Source: Polaromonas sp. | Lineage (GTDB): Bacteria > Pseudomonadota > Gammaproteobacteria > Burkholderiales > Burkholderiaceae_C | DNA: 37,115 nt | Assembly: GCF_010365105.1 (NCBI RefSeq) | Contig: NZ_JAAFGZ010000035.1 | Location: 1 to 37,115 of the forward strand | Direction of reading: 5' to 3' | Shown: piece after piece, positions 17,042 to 26,475 of the stretch | Position numbering within the stretch: the first letter of the stretch is position 1 | How the letters are laid out: the number at the start of each line of letters is the position of its first letter | Position numbers and translations under genes: made by a program | The notes under the pieces: model-generated | The model's input: only the letters and a program-made list of their open reading frames with translations | Told to the model about the DNA's origin: nothing | Database searches by the model: none

Positions 17042-17344
17042 GGAATCTCCTGGGTAATGGAATGGATGGATGGATTATTTTCAAGCCGAAGATTGGGTGA
17101 CCCGGCACGCAGTCCCAAGGGGTCAGGCAGACGCGCCGGACACGGGTTCTGGCGCCACCCGCATGCTTATGCCGCACCGCAGGCGTTTCATGAAGGCGGA
17201 AAACCCTCGCGCGCACCCGCAAACAGCATTTTTAGCATCAAACAGGCCAATTGCGCAGGCTGCACAAGCGTTAGCAGCTATTAATCCAGTAGCAAAATAC
17301 CGAATTCCCTGTATGCCGCGATGGCCCGTCAAAGGGATACCGCT
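17042..17344. other. Spacer between the sugar-acid dehydratase gene and denD
   Basis: A 303-base gap without a convincing gene. It contains a copy of the 65-base dispersed repeat at 17232-17296 and short ATGGATGG-type repeats just upstream of denD. No strong promoter or terminator was recognised. Confidence 0.5.
17232..17296 (+). repeat. 65-base dispersed repeat, intergenic copy between dehydratase and denD
   Basis: Aligns without gaps to the copy at 27511-27575 (44 of 65 identical by hand count). It begins with AGCATCAA, has GGCC then TTGCGC (17251), GCTATT 26 bases later, and ends AGTAGCAAA. Confidence 0.8.
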
Positions 17345-19093
17345 TTAATGCGAATGCCGTGGCACTTCGGCACCCCGGCAACCCACCAGAAAATCAAAAT
17401 CACAGCCTTCGTCGGCCTGCAGCACGCGGTCGATATACAGCTGCTGGTAACCGCTCTTGGGCGGCCCGGCCTGCAGCGTCTGCCGGGCTTGCCTGTCGGC
17501 GTGACGCTGCGCCATATCGGCATCGCTCACTTCCAGATTTAGCGTGCCCGCATGGCTGTCCAGCGCAATCCAGTCGCCCTCCTGCACAATGGCCAGCGGC
17601 CCGCCGGCTGCCGCTTCGGGCGCGACATGCAGCACCACCGTGCCGTAGGCCGTGCCGCTCATGCGGGCGTCCGAGATGCGCACCATGTCGGTGATGCCCT
17701 GCGCCAGCAATTTCGGCGGCAGGCCCATGTTGCCGACTTCCGCCATGCCGGGATAGCCCTTGGGTCCGCAGTTCTTCAGCACCATCACCGAGTCAGCATC
17801 AACTTCCAGCGCCGGGTCGTTGATGCGCGCCTTGTAGTGGTCGAAATCCTCGAACACGACGGCTTTGCCACGGTGCTTCATCAGCGCAGGCGTGGCCGCC
17901 GACGGCTTCAGCACGGCACCGCGCGGCGCGAGGTTGCCGCGCAGGATGCACATGCTGCCGTCAGCCACAAGCGGCTTGTCGAGCGGACGGATCACTTCGT
18001 CGTTGTAGATGGGCGCGTCCAGCACGTTGTCCCAGATCGACTTTCCATTCACGGTCAGCGCGTCCTTGTGCGGCAGCAGACCGCCCTCGCCCATCCGGCG
18101 CAGCACGCCCGGCAGGCCGCCGGCGTAATAAAACTCTTCCATCAGGAAACGACCGGATGGCTGCAAATCAACAATCGTGGGCGTGCCCTTGCCAATGTTC
18201 GTCCAGTCTTCCAGTTCCAGCGGCACGCCAATGCGACCGGCAATGGCTTTGAGGTGAATCACGGCATTGGTCGAGCCGCCGATGGCCGCATTGACGCGAA
18301 TCGCGTTTTCAAAAGCTTCGCGCGTCAGCACTTTTGAAAGCTTCAGGTCTTCCCAGACCATGTCAACAATGCGCATGCCCGACAGATGCGCCAGCACGTA
18401 GCGGCGCGCATCGACCGCTGGAATCGCCGCGTTGTGCGGCAGCGACGTGCCCAGCGCTTCGGCCATGCAGGCCATCGTGGACGCCGTGCCCATGGTGTTG
18501 CAGGTGCCGGCCGATCGCGACATGCCGGCTTCGGCCGACATGAACTGGTTCAGCGTGATTTTTCCGGCCTTGACGGCTTCATGCAGCTGCCAGACCGCTG
18601 TGCCCGAACCGATGTCGCGGCCTTCGTGCTTGCCGTTGAGCATCGGGCCGCCGGTGACGACGATGGTCGGAATGTCGCAGCTGGCCGCGCCCATCAGCAG
18701 CGCCGGCGTGGTCTTGTCGCAGCCGACCAGCAGCACGACCGCATCCATCGGGTTACCGCGAATCGACTCCTCCACATCCATGCTGGCCAGATTGCGCGTC
18801 AGCATTGCCGTAGGGCGCAGGTTCGATTCACCGTTGGAAAACACCGGAAATTCCACCGGAAAGCCGCCGGCCTCGGAAATGCCGCGCTTCACATGCTCGG
18901 CAATCTTGCGGAAGTGGGCGTTGCACGGCGTCAGTTCAGACCAGGTGTTGCAGATGCCGATGATGGGTTTGCCCTGGAATTCATGGTCGGGAATGCCCTG
19001 ATTCTTCATCCAGCTGCGGTACATGAAGCCGTTTTTGTCAGCTGAGCCGAACCAGGCGGCAGACCGTAAAGTACGTTTTGGCGTGTTGGACAT
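17345..19093 (-). CDS. Sugar-acid dehydratase, IlvD/Edd family (L-arabinonate dehydratase type)
   Basis: 582 residues from the Met at 19093; longer in-frame starts lie in the regulatory region. The three Fe-S cysteine motifs of the family are present (ICNTWSELTPCN, LVGCDKTTPA and AGTCNTMGTAST), as are ISDARMSGTAYGTVVLHV and the C-terminal GCRGAEVPRHSH, a tail I associate with L-arabinonate-type dehydratases rather than IlvD itself. These enzymes remove water from aldonates to give 2-keto-3-deoxy acids using a [2Fe-2S] cluster. The known tetronate pathway does not need a dehydratase, so this gene may serve a further aldonate or another isomer. It is divergent from the LysR gene and first in the minus-strand series. 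Confidence 0.85.
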   Translation of the reverse strand: MSNTPKRTLRSAAWFGSADKNGFMYRSWMKNQGIPDHEFQGKPIIGICNTWSELTPCNAHFRKIAEHVKRGISEAGGFPVEFPVFSNGESNLRPTAMLTRNLASMDVEESIRGNPMDAVVLLVGCDKTTPALLMGAASCDIPTIVVTGGPMLNGKHEGRDIGSGTAVWQLHEAVKAGKITLNQFMSAEAGMSRSAGTCNTMGTASTMACMAEALGTSLPHNAAIPAVDARRYVLAHLSGMRIVDMVWEDLKLSKVLTREAFENAIRVNAAIGGSTNAVIHLKAIAGRIGVPLELEDWTNIGKGTPTIVDLQPSGRFLMEEFYYAGGLPGVLRRMGEGGLLPHKDALTVNGKSIWDNVLDAPIYNDEVIRPLDKPLVADGSMCILRGNLAPRGAVLKPSAATPALMKHRGKAVVFEDFDHYKARINDPALEVDADSVMVLKNCGPKGYPGMAEVGNMGLPPKLLAQGITDMVRISDARMSGTAYGTVVLHVAPEAAAGGPLAIVQEGDWIALDSHAGTLNLEVSDADMAQRHADRQARQTLQAGPPKSGYQQLYIDRVLQADEGCDFDFLVGCRGAEVPRHSH

Positions 19094-19177
19094 CTTGTCG
19101 CTTTCCATCGGATAGTGAGTGGGTGCCCGCGCATGGTAGAAGCCCGAAGCATGCAAAACAAATGAAGAAATTTGCGT

Positions 19178-19198
19178 TAGCCATACAATTTTTTGTAT
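19178..19198. promoter_or_regulatory. Palindromic operator candidate between the dehydratase and LysR genes
   Basis: ATACAATTTTTTGTAT (19183-19198) is a perfect palindrome with six-base arms. TAGCCATACAA (19178-19188) matches the TTGTCATACAA sites at two positions fewer. It lies 85-105 bases upstream of the dehydratase start and 59-79 bases upstream of the LysR start at 19257, where a LysR or GntR regulator would act on the divergent promoters. Confidence 0.6.
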
Positions 19199-19256
19199 CA
19201 CTCAACAAAATTGGCAACCGCAGGAAATGCGTTGCCACGGCCACGACAAGCCCGAT

Positions 19257-20216
19257 ATGAACACACTCGACGCAGCGCGACGCACACGAACCCGGCTCAA
19301 AACGCGCCAGATGTTTTTGCTGGTCGCGCTCGACGAGGCGCGCAACCTGCACCAGGCCGCCACGGCAATGAACATGAGCCAGCCTGCGGCCTCCAAAATG
19401 CTCAAAGACATTGAAGAGCTTTTCGGCGTCTCGTTTTTCGAACGCCTGCCCCGGGGCGTCAGCCCGACGCTCTATGGCGAGACGATGATCCGCCATGTCC
19501 GCATGGCGCTGGACAGCCTGTCGCAAGGCCAGGATTCGATTGTCACCTTGCAGGCCGGTTTGTCAGGCCAGGTGGATATTGGCGTCATCATCACGGCGTC
19601 GATGACGCTGGTTCCGCAGGCCATCGCGCGCGCCAAGGAAGAAGCGCCCAGGCTTTGCATCGGCGTCGAGATGGGCACCAGCCATGAGCTGATGCGCCAG
19701 CTTCAGCGCGGTCAGCTCGATTTTCTGATTGCCCGCATCCTGGTGCAAAACGATGAACCGGACTTGTTGTATGAAGCGTTGTCAGAGGAAACCGAATGCG
19801 CCGTGGCACGCGCCGGCCACCCGCTGTTGGGGCGCACCGACCTCAGCTTGCAGGATCTGGCCGCTGCCAGCTGGATACTGTCGCCGCGCGGCAGCATCCT
19901 GCGGCACCGGTTTGACATGATGTTTCGCGCAGCAGACATTGGCATGCCTTCGAACGTGGTCGAAACCACTGCCATCTCGGTCATTACCAGCCTGCTGCTG
20001 CAAACCGATTTCCTGCATGTGATGCCGCTGGAAGTGGCGCGGGCTTTCGTGCAGTCCGGCGAACTGGCGATTCTGCCGATTGAACTGCCATGCAGGATGG
20101 ACAGCTTTGGCATCATTTTGCGGCGCGACCATGTGCTGTCGCCGGGCGCCAGCCTGCTGTTGAAACATGTGCGCGCCACAGCGGCAGAACTGTATTCGGT
20201 GGCCGGCGGCCGGTAA
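19257..20216 (+). CDS. LysR-family transcriptional regulator
   Basis: 319 residues from the ATG at 19257; an in-frame ATG at 19227 would add ten residues, but its AGGAA is only one base away, too close to serve it. The N-terminal helix-turn-helix reads LKTRQMFLLVALDEARNLHQ, AATAMNMSQPAASKMLKDIE, ELFGVSFFERLPRGVSPT, as in GbpR/CbbR-like sugar regulators. The rest is a two-lobed effector domain (GQVDIGVIITASM, GQLDFLIARIL). It is divergent from the aldonate dehydratase, the usual arrangement for a regulator of the opposite gene. The inducer is probably a sugar acid. Confidence 0.87.
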   Translation: MNTLDAARRTRTRLKTRQMFLLVALDEARNLHQAATAMNMSQPAASKMLKDIEELFGVSFFERLPRGVSPTLYGETMIRHVRMALDSLSQGQDSIVTLQAGLSGQVDIGVIITASMTLVPQAIARAKEEAPRLCIGVEMGTSHELMRQLQRGQLDFLIARILVQNDEPDLLYEALSEETECAVARAGHPLLGRTDLSLQDLAAASWILSPRGSILRHRFDMMFRAADIGMPSNVVETTAISVITSLLLQTDFLHVMPLEVARAFVQSGELAILPIELPCRMDSFGIILRRDHVLSPGASLLLKHVRATAAELYSVAGGR

Positions 20217-20265
20217 ATTCCAGCGCCCGATCGCGTGGCTAGGCCAGGGGGCTCGGCTACACTTG

Positions 20266-20487
20266 CCCCGTCAGGAGAGAGTTTTCCCCGAGAAAACCGC
20301 CGAAGGCGCATGTGCCACCCCCAATGGTGGACTGAACGCTCAGGCAAAAGGACTGGCAACCGCCCCTAGGCCATCAGCTGCCTGGGGCGTTCCCAACTGG
20401 AGAGAGGCCGCGTTCAAGGCGGTCCACCGAAGGAGCAACCCTGCATCGCCAGGCGAATCTCTCAGGTAAAGTGGACAGAAGGGGCAG
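20266..20487 (+). ncRNA. Tandem glycine riboswitch upstream of gcvTHP
   Basis: Two glycine aptamers occur in series. The first has CAGGAGAGAG (from 20272), CCGAAGGCGCA (20300-20310) and CTCAGGCAAAAGGACTG (20339-20355). The second has CTGGAGAGAGG (20397-20407), CCGAAGGAGCAA (20427-20438) and CTCAGGTAAAGTGGACAGA (20461-20479). These are the conserved purine-rich cores of the family. The linker between them (about 20361-20390) can form its own stem, CGCCCC pairing with GGGGCG. The riboswitch ends about 55 bases before the gcvT start. In this family glycine binding normally turns on glycine cleavage genes. Confidence 0.95.
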
Positions 20488-20534
20488 CCCGTGGCGTTTG
20501 GCCATGGATTCATGTTTGCCCCCCGGAGAACGCC

Positions 20535-21689
20535 ATGTCCCACGAACCGTCTGCCGCCCCTGCCCCTTTGCTCAACACGCCGCTGCACGACCTGCATGTG
20601 GAACTCGGCGCACGCATGGTGCCGTTTGCCGGCTATTCCATGCCGGTGCAATACCCGGCCGGCCTGATGGCCGAGCACCTGCAGACCCGCAGCAGCGCCG
20701 GCCTGTTCGACGTGTCGCACATGGGCCAGCTTCGGCTCGTCGGGCCGGAGGCCGCCGCCGCTTTTGAAAGCCTGATGCCGGTCGATGTGATTGACCTGCC
20801 AGCGGGCAAGCAGCGCTACGGCCTGCTGCTCAATGACGAAGGCGGCATCATTGACGACCTGATGTTCTTCAACCGCGATGTGGCCAACGGTGGCGACATT
20901 TTCATCATCGTCAACGGCGCGTGCAAGGCAGGCGACATCGCGCATATCCAGAACAAGATCGGCAGCCGCTGCGAAGTCATTCCCATGCCCGACATGGCGC
21001 TGCTGGCGCTGCAGGGACCGCAGGCGGTCACGGCCCTGCAGCGGCTGGCGCCCGGCGTTGAAAAACTTGTTTTCATGACCGGAGGCCACTTCACCGTGGC
21101 GGGCTGCGACTGCTTCATCACCCGCAGCGGCTACACCGGCGAAGACGGTTTCGAGATTTCAGTGCCCGCCACGCAGGCCGACACCCTGGCCAGAGCCCTG
21201 CTGGTCCAGCCCGAGGTCAAACCCGTCGGCCTGGGCGCACGCAACTCGCTGCGGCTGGAAGCCGGTCTGTGTCTGTACGGCAACGACATCGACACCACGA
21301 CCACGCCGGTCGAGGCCAGCCTGAACTGGGCGATTCAAAAAGTTCGTCGCACCGGCGGTGCGCGGGCCGGCGGCTTTCCGGGCGCGGACAAAATCCTGTC
21401 CCAGCTTGCCGATCCGGCCAGCCTCACCCGCAAGCGCGTGGCGCTGATGGCCAGCGCGCGCGTTCCGGTGCGCGAACCGGCCATGCTGGAAAACATGGAC
21501 GGCCAGGTCATCGGCCAGGTCACCAGCGGCCTGCTCAGCCCCACGCTGAACCAGCCGGTTGCGCTGGCGTATGTGCATCCCGACTATGCCCTGGTCGGCA
21601 CCGAACTGTTTGCCATGGTGCGTGGCAAGCCCGTGCCCATGAAGGTCGCGACCACGCCTTTTGTTCCTGCCCGCTATTACCGCGGCTGA
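20535..21689 (+). CDS. gcvT: GcvT: aminomethyltransferase (T-protein) of the glycine cleavage system
   Basis: 384 residues. Family stretches are [55 protein letters not shown] ([15 protein letters not shown]) and [20 protein letters not shown]. It takes the aminomethyl group from lipoyl-GcvH and passes the methylene to tetrahydrofolate, releasing ammonia. GGAG six bases before the ATG supports the start. First gene behind the glycine riboswitch, 40 bases ahead of gcvH. Confidence 0.97.
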   Translation: MSHEPSAAPAPLLNTPLHDLHVELGARMVPFAGYSMPVQYPAGLMAEHLQTRSSAGLFDVSHMGQLRLVGPEAAAAFESLMPVDVIDLPAGKQRYGLLLNDEGGIIDDLMFFNRDVANGGDIFIIVNGACKAGDIAHIQNKIGSRCEVIPMPDMALLALQGPQAVTALQRLAPGVEKLVFMTGGHFTVAGCDCFITRSGYTGEDGFEISVPATQADTLARALLVQPEVKPVGLGARNSLRLEAGLCLYGNDIDTTTTPVEASLNWAIQKVRRTGGARAGGFPGADKILSQLADPASLTRKRVALMASARVPVREPAMLENMDGQVIGQVTSGLLSPTLNQPVALAYVHPDYALVGTELFAMVRGKPVPMKVATTPFVPARYYRG

Positions 21690-21729
21690 TTTATTCTTTC
21701 TTTTTCATACAACCTCCCGGAGAAACCGC

Positions 21730-22098
21730 ATGACCGTCAAATACACCGAAGACCACGAATGGCTCAAGACGGAGGGTGACATTGCCACCGTCGGCATCAC
21801 GGTTCATGCGCAGGATGCGCTGGGCGATGTGGTGTTTGTCGAACTGCCCGAAGTCGGCACCACCTTCGCCCAGAAAGACACCGCCGGCGTCGTCGAGTCA
21901 GTCAAGGCTGCAGCCGATGTGTACATGCCCGTCAGCGGTGAAGTGGTCGAGGTGAACGAAGCCCTGCGCGACGATCCGTCGCTGGCCAACTCCGACCCCC
22001 TGGGCGCCGGCTGGTTCTTCAAGGTCAAGCTGTCCGACCCGTCGCAGCTCGACGCCCTGATGGACGAAACCAGCTACACCGCCTTTTCTGCCGCCTGA
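21730..22098 (+). CDS. gcvH: GcvH: lipoyl carrier protein of the glycine cleavage system
   Basis: 122 residues from the ATG at 21730, preceded by GGAGAAACC; the frame is open upstream into gcvT but the protein matches the family from [13 protein letters not shown]. The lipoylation site is Lys59 in [35 protein letters not shown] near the end is the usual motif. It shuttles the aminomethyl intermediate between GcvP, GcvT and the shared lipoamide dehydrogenase. Confidence 0.97.
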   Translation: MTVKYTEDHEWLKTEGDIATVGITVHAQDALGDVVFVELPEVGTTFAQKDTAGVVESVKAAADVYMPVSGEVVEVNEALRDDPSLANSDPLGAGWFFKVKLSDPSQLDALMDETSYTAFSAA

Positions 22099-22131
22099 AT
22101 TTTTCTTCAAAGACTGACACGGAATCCTGAC

Positions 22132-25026
22132 ATGCTGATGCCATCTGCCACGCCGCTGGGCGCGCTTGAAAATCCTTCCGAATTCATTGCCCGGCACATC
22201 GGCATTGACGAGGCGGATGAAGTCCACATGCTCGGCGTGGTCGGCTCGGCTTCACGCCGGGCGCTGATCGACGGCATCGTGCCGCCCTCGATTGCCCGCA
22301 GCAGCGCCATGGCGATTCCGCCACCGGTTTCCGAAGCGGCCGCGCTCAAGCAGCTCAAGGCCATGGCCGCCAAGAACCAGGTGTTCAAGAGCTTTATCGG
22401 CCAGGGCTATTACGGCACCTACACGCCCGGCGTCATCCTGCGCAACGTGCTGGAAAACCCCGCCTGGTACACCGCCTACACGCCTTACCAGGCCGAGATT
22501 TCGCAGGGGCGCATGGAAGCGCTGATCAACTTCCAGACCATGGTGTGCGACCTGACCGGCATGCCGATGGCCAATGCGTCCATGCTCGACGAAGCCACCG
22601 CCGCCGCCGAGGCCATGACGCTGGCCAAGCGCAGCGTGAAAAGCAAAAGCAATGTGTTCATCGTCGCCGGCGACTGCCATCCGCAAACCATCGAAGTCAT
22701 CCAGACGCGCGCCCGGCCGCTGGGCATCGAGGTCAAGGTCAGCAGCCTGTCGGCTACCCTGCCGCAGTTGATGGCGCAGGGCGACTACTTCGGCGTGCTG
22801 GCCCAGTACCCGGCCACCAGCGGCACCATTCACGACCTGCGGCCACTGGCCGGACTGGCGCATGCCAATGGCGCGGCCCTGTGCGTAGCCGCCGACCTGC
22901 TGGCGCTGACGCTGCTTCAGCCCCCCGGCGAATGGGATGCCGACATCGTGCTCGGCAGCACCCAGCGCTTTGGCATGCCCATGGGCAATGGCGGCCCGCA
23001 TGCCGCCTACCTGGCCTGCCGCGACGAATTCAAGCGCTCGCTGCCCGGCCGACTGGTCGGCGTGAGCGTCGATACCCATGGCCATCCGACCTACCGGCTG
23101 GCGCTGCAAACGCGTGAACAGCACATCCGCCGTGAAAAGGCCACATCCAATATCTGCACGGCGCAGGTGCTGCCGGCCGTGATGGCCAGCATGTACGCCG
23201 TCTACCACGGCCCGCAAGGCTTGACGCGGATTGCCCAGCGCGTGGCCACCTACACGGCGATCTTTGTGCATGGCCTGCGCCAGATGGGCTATGAGATTAC
23301 GAACAAGGGCGCCTTTGATTCGGTCACCGTCAAAACCGGTGATGCTACTAATTCAATAGCTGAACGTGCACGCCAGTCCTGCGCAAACCTTAGATTTCGT
23401 CTGAAAAATCACCTGGGCGTGTCGCTCGACGAGACCACCAGCCGCTCGGACATCGAACTGCTCTGGTCCTTCTTCGCCAAGCCCGGCCAGACCGTGCCGG
23501 TGGTGAGCAGCTTCGAGCAAGGCATCGACACCCTGATTCCTTCCGAGCTGCGCCGGACCAGCGAGTTTTTGACGCATCCGGTGTTCAACACCCACCACAG
23601 CGAAACCAGCATGCTTCGCTACATCCGCAAGCTGAGCGACAAGGATCTGTCGCTGGACCGCAGCATGATTCCGCTGGGCAGTTGCACCATGAAGCTCAAC
23701 GCCACCAGCGAGATGATTCCCATCACCTGGCCCGAGTTTGCCAACATCCATCCATTCGCGCCGCCCGAGCAGTTGCGCGGCTATGCCGAACTCGACCAGC
23801 AATTGCGCGACTGGCTGTGCCAGGCCACAGGCTACGCCGGCATCAGCCTGCAGCCCAACGCCGGCTCGCAGGGCGAATATGCAGGCCTGCTGGTCATCAA
23901 GGCGTATCTGGAGGCGAACGGCCAGGGCCACCGCAACATCTGCCTGATTCCCTCGTCAGCCCACGGCACCAACCCGGCCAGTGCCCAGATGGCCGGCATG
24001 ACGGTGGTCGTCACGGCCTGCGATGCACAGGGCAATGTGGACATGGCCGACCTGAAGGCCAAGTGCGAAAAGCACAGTGAAAAATTAGCCTGCGTGATGA
24101 TCACCTACCCGAGCACCCACGGCGTGTTCGAGACGCAGGTCAAGGAACTCTGCCAGCTGGTGCATTCGCACGGCGGCCGGGTCTATGTCGATGGCGCGAA
24201 CATGAATGCGCTGGTCGGCACTGCCGCGCCGGGCGAGTTCGGTGGCGACGTCAGCCACCTCAATTTGCACAAGACCTTCTGCATTCCGCATGGCGGCGGC
24301 GGCCCCGGCGTCGGTCCGGTCTGCGTGGTAGCCGACCTGGTGCCCTACCTGCCCGGCCATGCCACGGCGGGGATTCATGTCAACGGCGTGGGAGCTATTT
24401 CGGCCGCGCCGCTGGGCAATGCAGCGGTGCTTCCGATCAGCTGGATGTACTGCCGCATGATGGGGCCTGAAGGCTTGAAGCAGGCGACCGAAGTGGCGAT
24501 TTTGAGCGCCAACTACATCAGCGCCAGCCTGAAAGACCATTACCCGACGCTGTATGCCAGTGAAAACGGCCATGTTGCGCACGAGTGCATCCTGGACCTG
24601 CGCCCGCTCAAGGAAACCAGCGGCGTGACCGCCGAAGACGTGGCCAAGCGGCTGATGGACTACGGTTTTCATGCACCAACGCTGAGCTTTCCGGTGCCCG
24701 GCACCTTGATGGTCGAGCCCACCGAAAGCGAAACCCTGGCCGAACTGGACCGCTTCATCCACGCCATGATCGCCATTCGCGAAGAGATTCGCCAGGTTGA
24801 AACCGGCCACTGGCCGCAGGACAACAACCCGCTCAAGCACGCACCGCATACCGCAGCCAGCCTGCTGGCCGCCGACTGGGACCGGCCGTATTCACGCGAA
24901 ACCGGCGCCTTCCCGCTGGCCAGCCTGAAGGCGGTGAAATACTGGCCTCCGGTGGGCCGGGTGGACAATGTTTATGGCGACCGCAATTTGTCATGCAGCT
25001 GCATTCCGGTAGCGGACTACGCCTGA
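22132..25026 (+). CDS. gcvP: GcvP: single-chain glycine decarboxylase (P-protein)
   Basis: 964 residues, the full-length fused form. Residues about 15-450 are the non-catalytic half ([27 protein letters not shown]) and 450-964 the PLP-binding half, with the cofactor Lys714 in [43 protein letters not shown] and [11 protein letters not shown] are conserved. It decarboxylates glycine and loads the aminomethyl group onto GcvH. A copy of the dispersed 65-base repeat (23341-23405) encodes about residues 404-425; compared with E. coli GcvP from memory this region still aligns with at most one extra residue, so the enzyme is probably functional. Confidence 0.97.
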   Translation: MLMPSATPLGALENPSEFIARHIGIDEADEVHMLGVVGSASRRALIDGIVPPSIARSSAMAIPPPVSEAAALKQLKAMAAKNQVFKSFIGQGYYGTYTPGVILRNVLENPAWYTAYTPYQAEISQGRMEALINFQTMVCDLTGMPMANASMLDEATAAAEAMTLAKRSVKSKSNVFIVAGDCHPQTIEVIQTRARPLGIEVKVSSLSATLPQLMAQGDYFGVLAQYPATSGTIHDLRPLAGLAHANGAALCVAADLLALTLLQPPGEWDADIVLGSTQRFGMPMGNGGPHAAYLACRDEFKRSLPGRLVGVSVDTHGHPTYRLALQTREQHIRREKATSNICTAQVLPAVMASMYAVYHGPQGLTRIAQRVATYTAIFVHGLRQMGYEITNKGAFDSVTVKTGDATNSIAERARQSCANLRFRLKNHLGVSLDETTSRSDIELLWSFFAKPGQTVPVVSSFEQGIDTLIPSELRRTSEFLTHPVFNTHHSETSMLRYIRKLSDKDLSLDRSMIPLGSCTMKLNATSEMIPITWPEFANIHPFAPPEQLRGYAELDQQLRDWLCQATGYAGISLQPNAGSQGEYAGLLVIKAYLEANGQGHRNICLIPSSAHGTNPASAQMAGMTVVVTACDAQGNVDMADLKAKCEKHSEKLACVMITYPSTHGVFETQVKELCQLVHSHGGRVYVDGANMNALVGTAAPGEFGGDVSHLNLHKTFCIPHGGGGPGVGPVCVVADLVPYLPGHATAGIHVNGVGAISAAPLGNAAVLPISWMYCRMMGPEGLKQATEVAILSANYISASLKDHYPTLYASENGHVAHECILDLRPLKETSGVTAEDVAKRLMDYGFHAPTLSFPVPGTLMVEPTESETLAELDRFIHAMIAIREEIRQVETGHWPQDNNPLKHAPHTAASLLAADWDRPYSRETGAFPLASLKAVKYWPPVGRVDNVYGDRNLSCSCIPVADYA
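23341..23405 (-). repeat. 65-base dispersed repeat, copy inside gcvP
   Basis: On the minus strand TTGCGCAGG starts at 23386, identical over nine bases to the copy at 17251; GCTATTGAATTAGTAGC starts exactly 26 bases later. The codon usage here (ACT AAT TCA ATA; CTT AGA TTT) differs sharply from the GC-rich codons on either side. Confidence 0.7.
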
Positions 25027-25053
25027 ACCTCGCCGCTGGCGCACCCGAATTCC

Positions 25054-25087
25054 TCCCTCTACCTCCGGGAGAGGGCTGGGGTGAGGG
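25054..25087. repeat. REP-like intergenic repeat between gcvP and the FKBP gene
   Basis: CCCTCT (25055-25060) pairs with AGAGGG (25070-25075), followed by CTGGGGTGAGGG. This is a widespread intergenic repeat type in beta- and gammaproteobacteria; read from the minus strand it begins CCCTCACCCCAG. It may act as a hairpin at the end of the gcv transcript. Confidence 0.55.
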
Positions 25088-25146
25088 CCAGCGGTGGCGG
25101 CAACTGCAAACCCATTTGAACCTCTCCAACACACTCACAAAACCCC

Positions 25147-25548
25147 ATGAAATCAACACTCTGCCTGCTCGCCATTACCGCTTTCGCCACCAGCGCCTTC
25201 GCCGTGGCACCGCCTGAAACCCTGCCCTCGGGCGTGAAGATCGTGCATACCGTCGATGGCACGGGCGCCCAGCCCAAGGCGTCGGACACCGTCAAGGTGC
25301 ATTACCGGGGCACGCTGGCGGACGGCAAGGAATTTGACAGCTCGATCAAGCGAGGCCAGCCCGCATCCTTCCCGCTGAACCGCGTGGTGCCATGCTGGAC
25401 CGAAGGCATGCAAAAGATCAAGGTCGGCGGCAAGGCAACGCTGACCTGCCCGCCGGCCACCGCCTATGGTGATCGCGGCGCAGGCAATGCGGTGCCGCCG
25501 AACGCCACGCTGACGTTTGAAGTCGAGCTGCTGGCGATCGAAAAATAA
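25147..25548 (+). CDS. Periplasmic FKBP-type peptidyl-prolyl isomerase
   Basis: 133 residues with a signal peptide (cleavage near AFA-VAP, residue 19) and one FKBP domain. Recognised stretches are VKVHYRGTLADGKEFDSS, GQPASFPLNRVVPCWTEGMQ, GGKATLTCPPATAYGDRG and PPNATLTFEVELL. It should catalyse cis-trans isomerisation of prolyl bonds in exported proteins. It lacks the N-terminal dimerisation domain of FkpA. It follows gcvP by 120 bases on the same strand and converges on the hydrolase gene; the 12-base gap includes GCCGC and GCGGC arms that could form a small hairpin. Confidence 0.9.
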   Translation: MKSTLCLLAITAFATSAFAVAPPETLPSGVKIVHTVDGTGAQPKASDTVKVHYRGTLADGKEFDSSIKRGQPASFPLNRVVPCWTEGMQKIKVGGKATLTCPPATAYGDRGAGNAVPPNATLTFEVELLAIEK

Positions 25549-25560
25549 GCCGCTTGCGGC

Positions 25561-26436
25561 CTACAAGTGCGCATTCAGTGCGGCCAGCAGCGCGGCATTG
25601 AATGCGTCAGCCCGCTCGAACTGAACCCAGTGCCCTGACGCGTCAACCAGCGTCAGCGCCGTGAAACCGGGCGCCAGCCGCAGCACCGGCGCCAAGCGCT
25701 CGATTTTTCCCCGATACAGCGCATCTTCACGGCCGTAGATGGCATGCACCGGGCATTTCACTTGCGCCAGTGACCGGGCGAGCACGTCGGTTCGCGACAA
25801 GCTGCGCCCTTTCATCCGGTCACGCAACACGTTCGCCACATGCAGGCGCAAGGCCAGTTCGGTGATGGACTCCTGGTGAAGCAGCATCAGCGCGGCCAGG
25901 TTGCGGCGGTGCACCGCATCGCGCTGGGCGGGCTCCGCCAGGTGTCGCCAGGCATTGAGACGGATGGCTTTTTCCGGCGCAATACCGAGCCCCGGCGCGC
26001 CCACCAGCACCAGGCGCGCCACCCGCGCGGCAAACTGCTCGGCGATAAAACCGGCCACCATGCCGCCAAATGAAAAGCCGACCAAGTCGCAGGCCGCATT
26101 GCCCAACAGGCTTTGCAGCCCTTGCTCCACGGGACCGGGAAGCGCATCGGCGTCCGTCCCGTCCAGAGGTGCGGCAGACTCGCCAAAACCCGGCAAATCA
26201 GGCACCAGCACCCAGCGCCCGGAATCGACCAGCGCGCCAATGTTGCGCAGCCAGTGCATCCAGCTGCCGCTGCCGCCATGCAGCAACACCACTGGTGCCA
26301 AGGCGGGATCGCAAAGGTCTTTCCCCCAAAGATGCCAGACCAAAGTGCCCGTTCCACAAGGGGTTTCCATGCGGGTTGCGGTTTTCAGGAGCGCTTGCGC
26401 CTCCAGCGGTAATTGAACAGTGGATTCAGGCGTCAT
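25561..26436 (-). CDS. Alpha/beta-fold hydrolase
   Basis: 291 residues of the esterase/C-C hydrolase superfamily. The oxyanion motif is LLHGGSGSWMHW, the nucleophile elbow GFSFGGM, the acid falls in IYGREDAL and the His in VDASGHWVQFE. There is no signal peptide, so it should be cytoplasmic. The substrate is unknown. The gene is last in the minus-strand cluster that starts with the GntR regulator and liv-type importer; it could act on a product of the Rieske oxygenase system, but that is inference from position only. Confidence 0.82.
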   Translation of the reverse strand: MTPESTVQLPLEAQALLKTATRMETPCGTGTLVWHLWGKDLCDPALAPVVLLHGGSGSWMHWLRNIGALVDSGRWVLVPDLPGFGESAAPLDGTDADALPGPVEQGLQSLLGNAACDLVGFSFGGMVAGFIAEQFAARVARLVLVGAPGLGIAPEKAIRLNAWRHLAEPAQRDAVHRRNLAALMLLHQESITELALRLHVANVLRDRMKGRSLSRTDVLARSLAQVKCPVHAIYGREDALYRGKIERLAPVLRLAPGFTALTLVDASGHWVQFERADAFNAALLAALNAHL

Positions 26437-26475
26437 CGTCTGTTGATACCTTCGCGCCGAAACATGACCGGGGCA

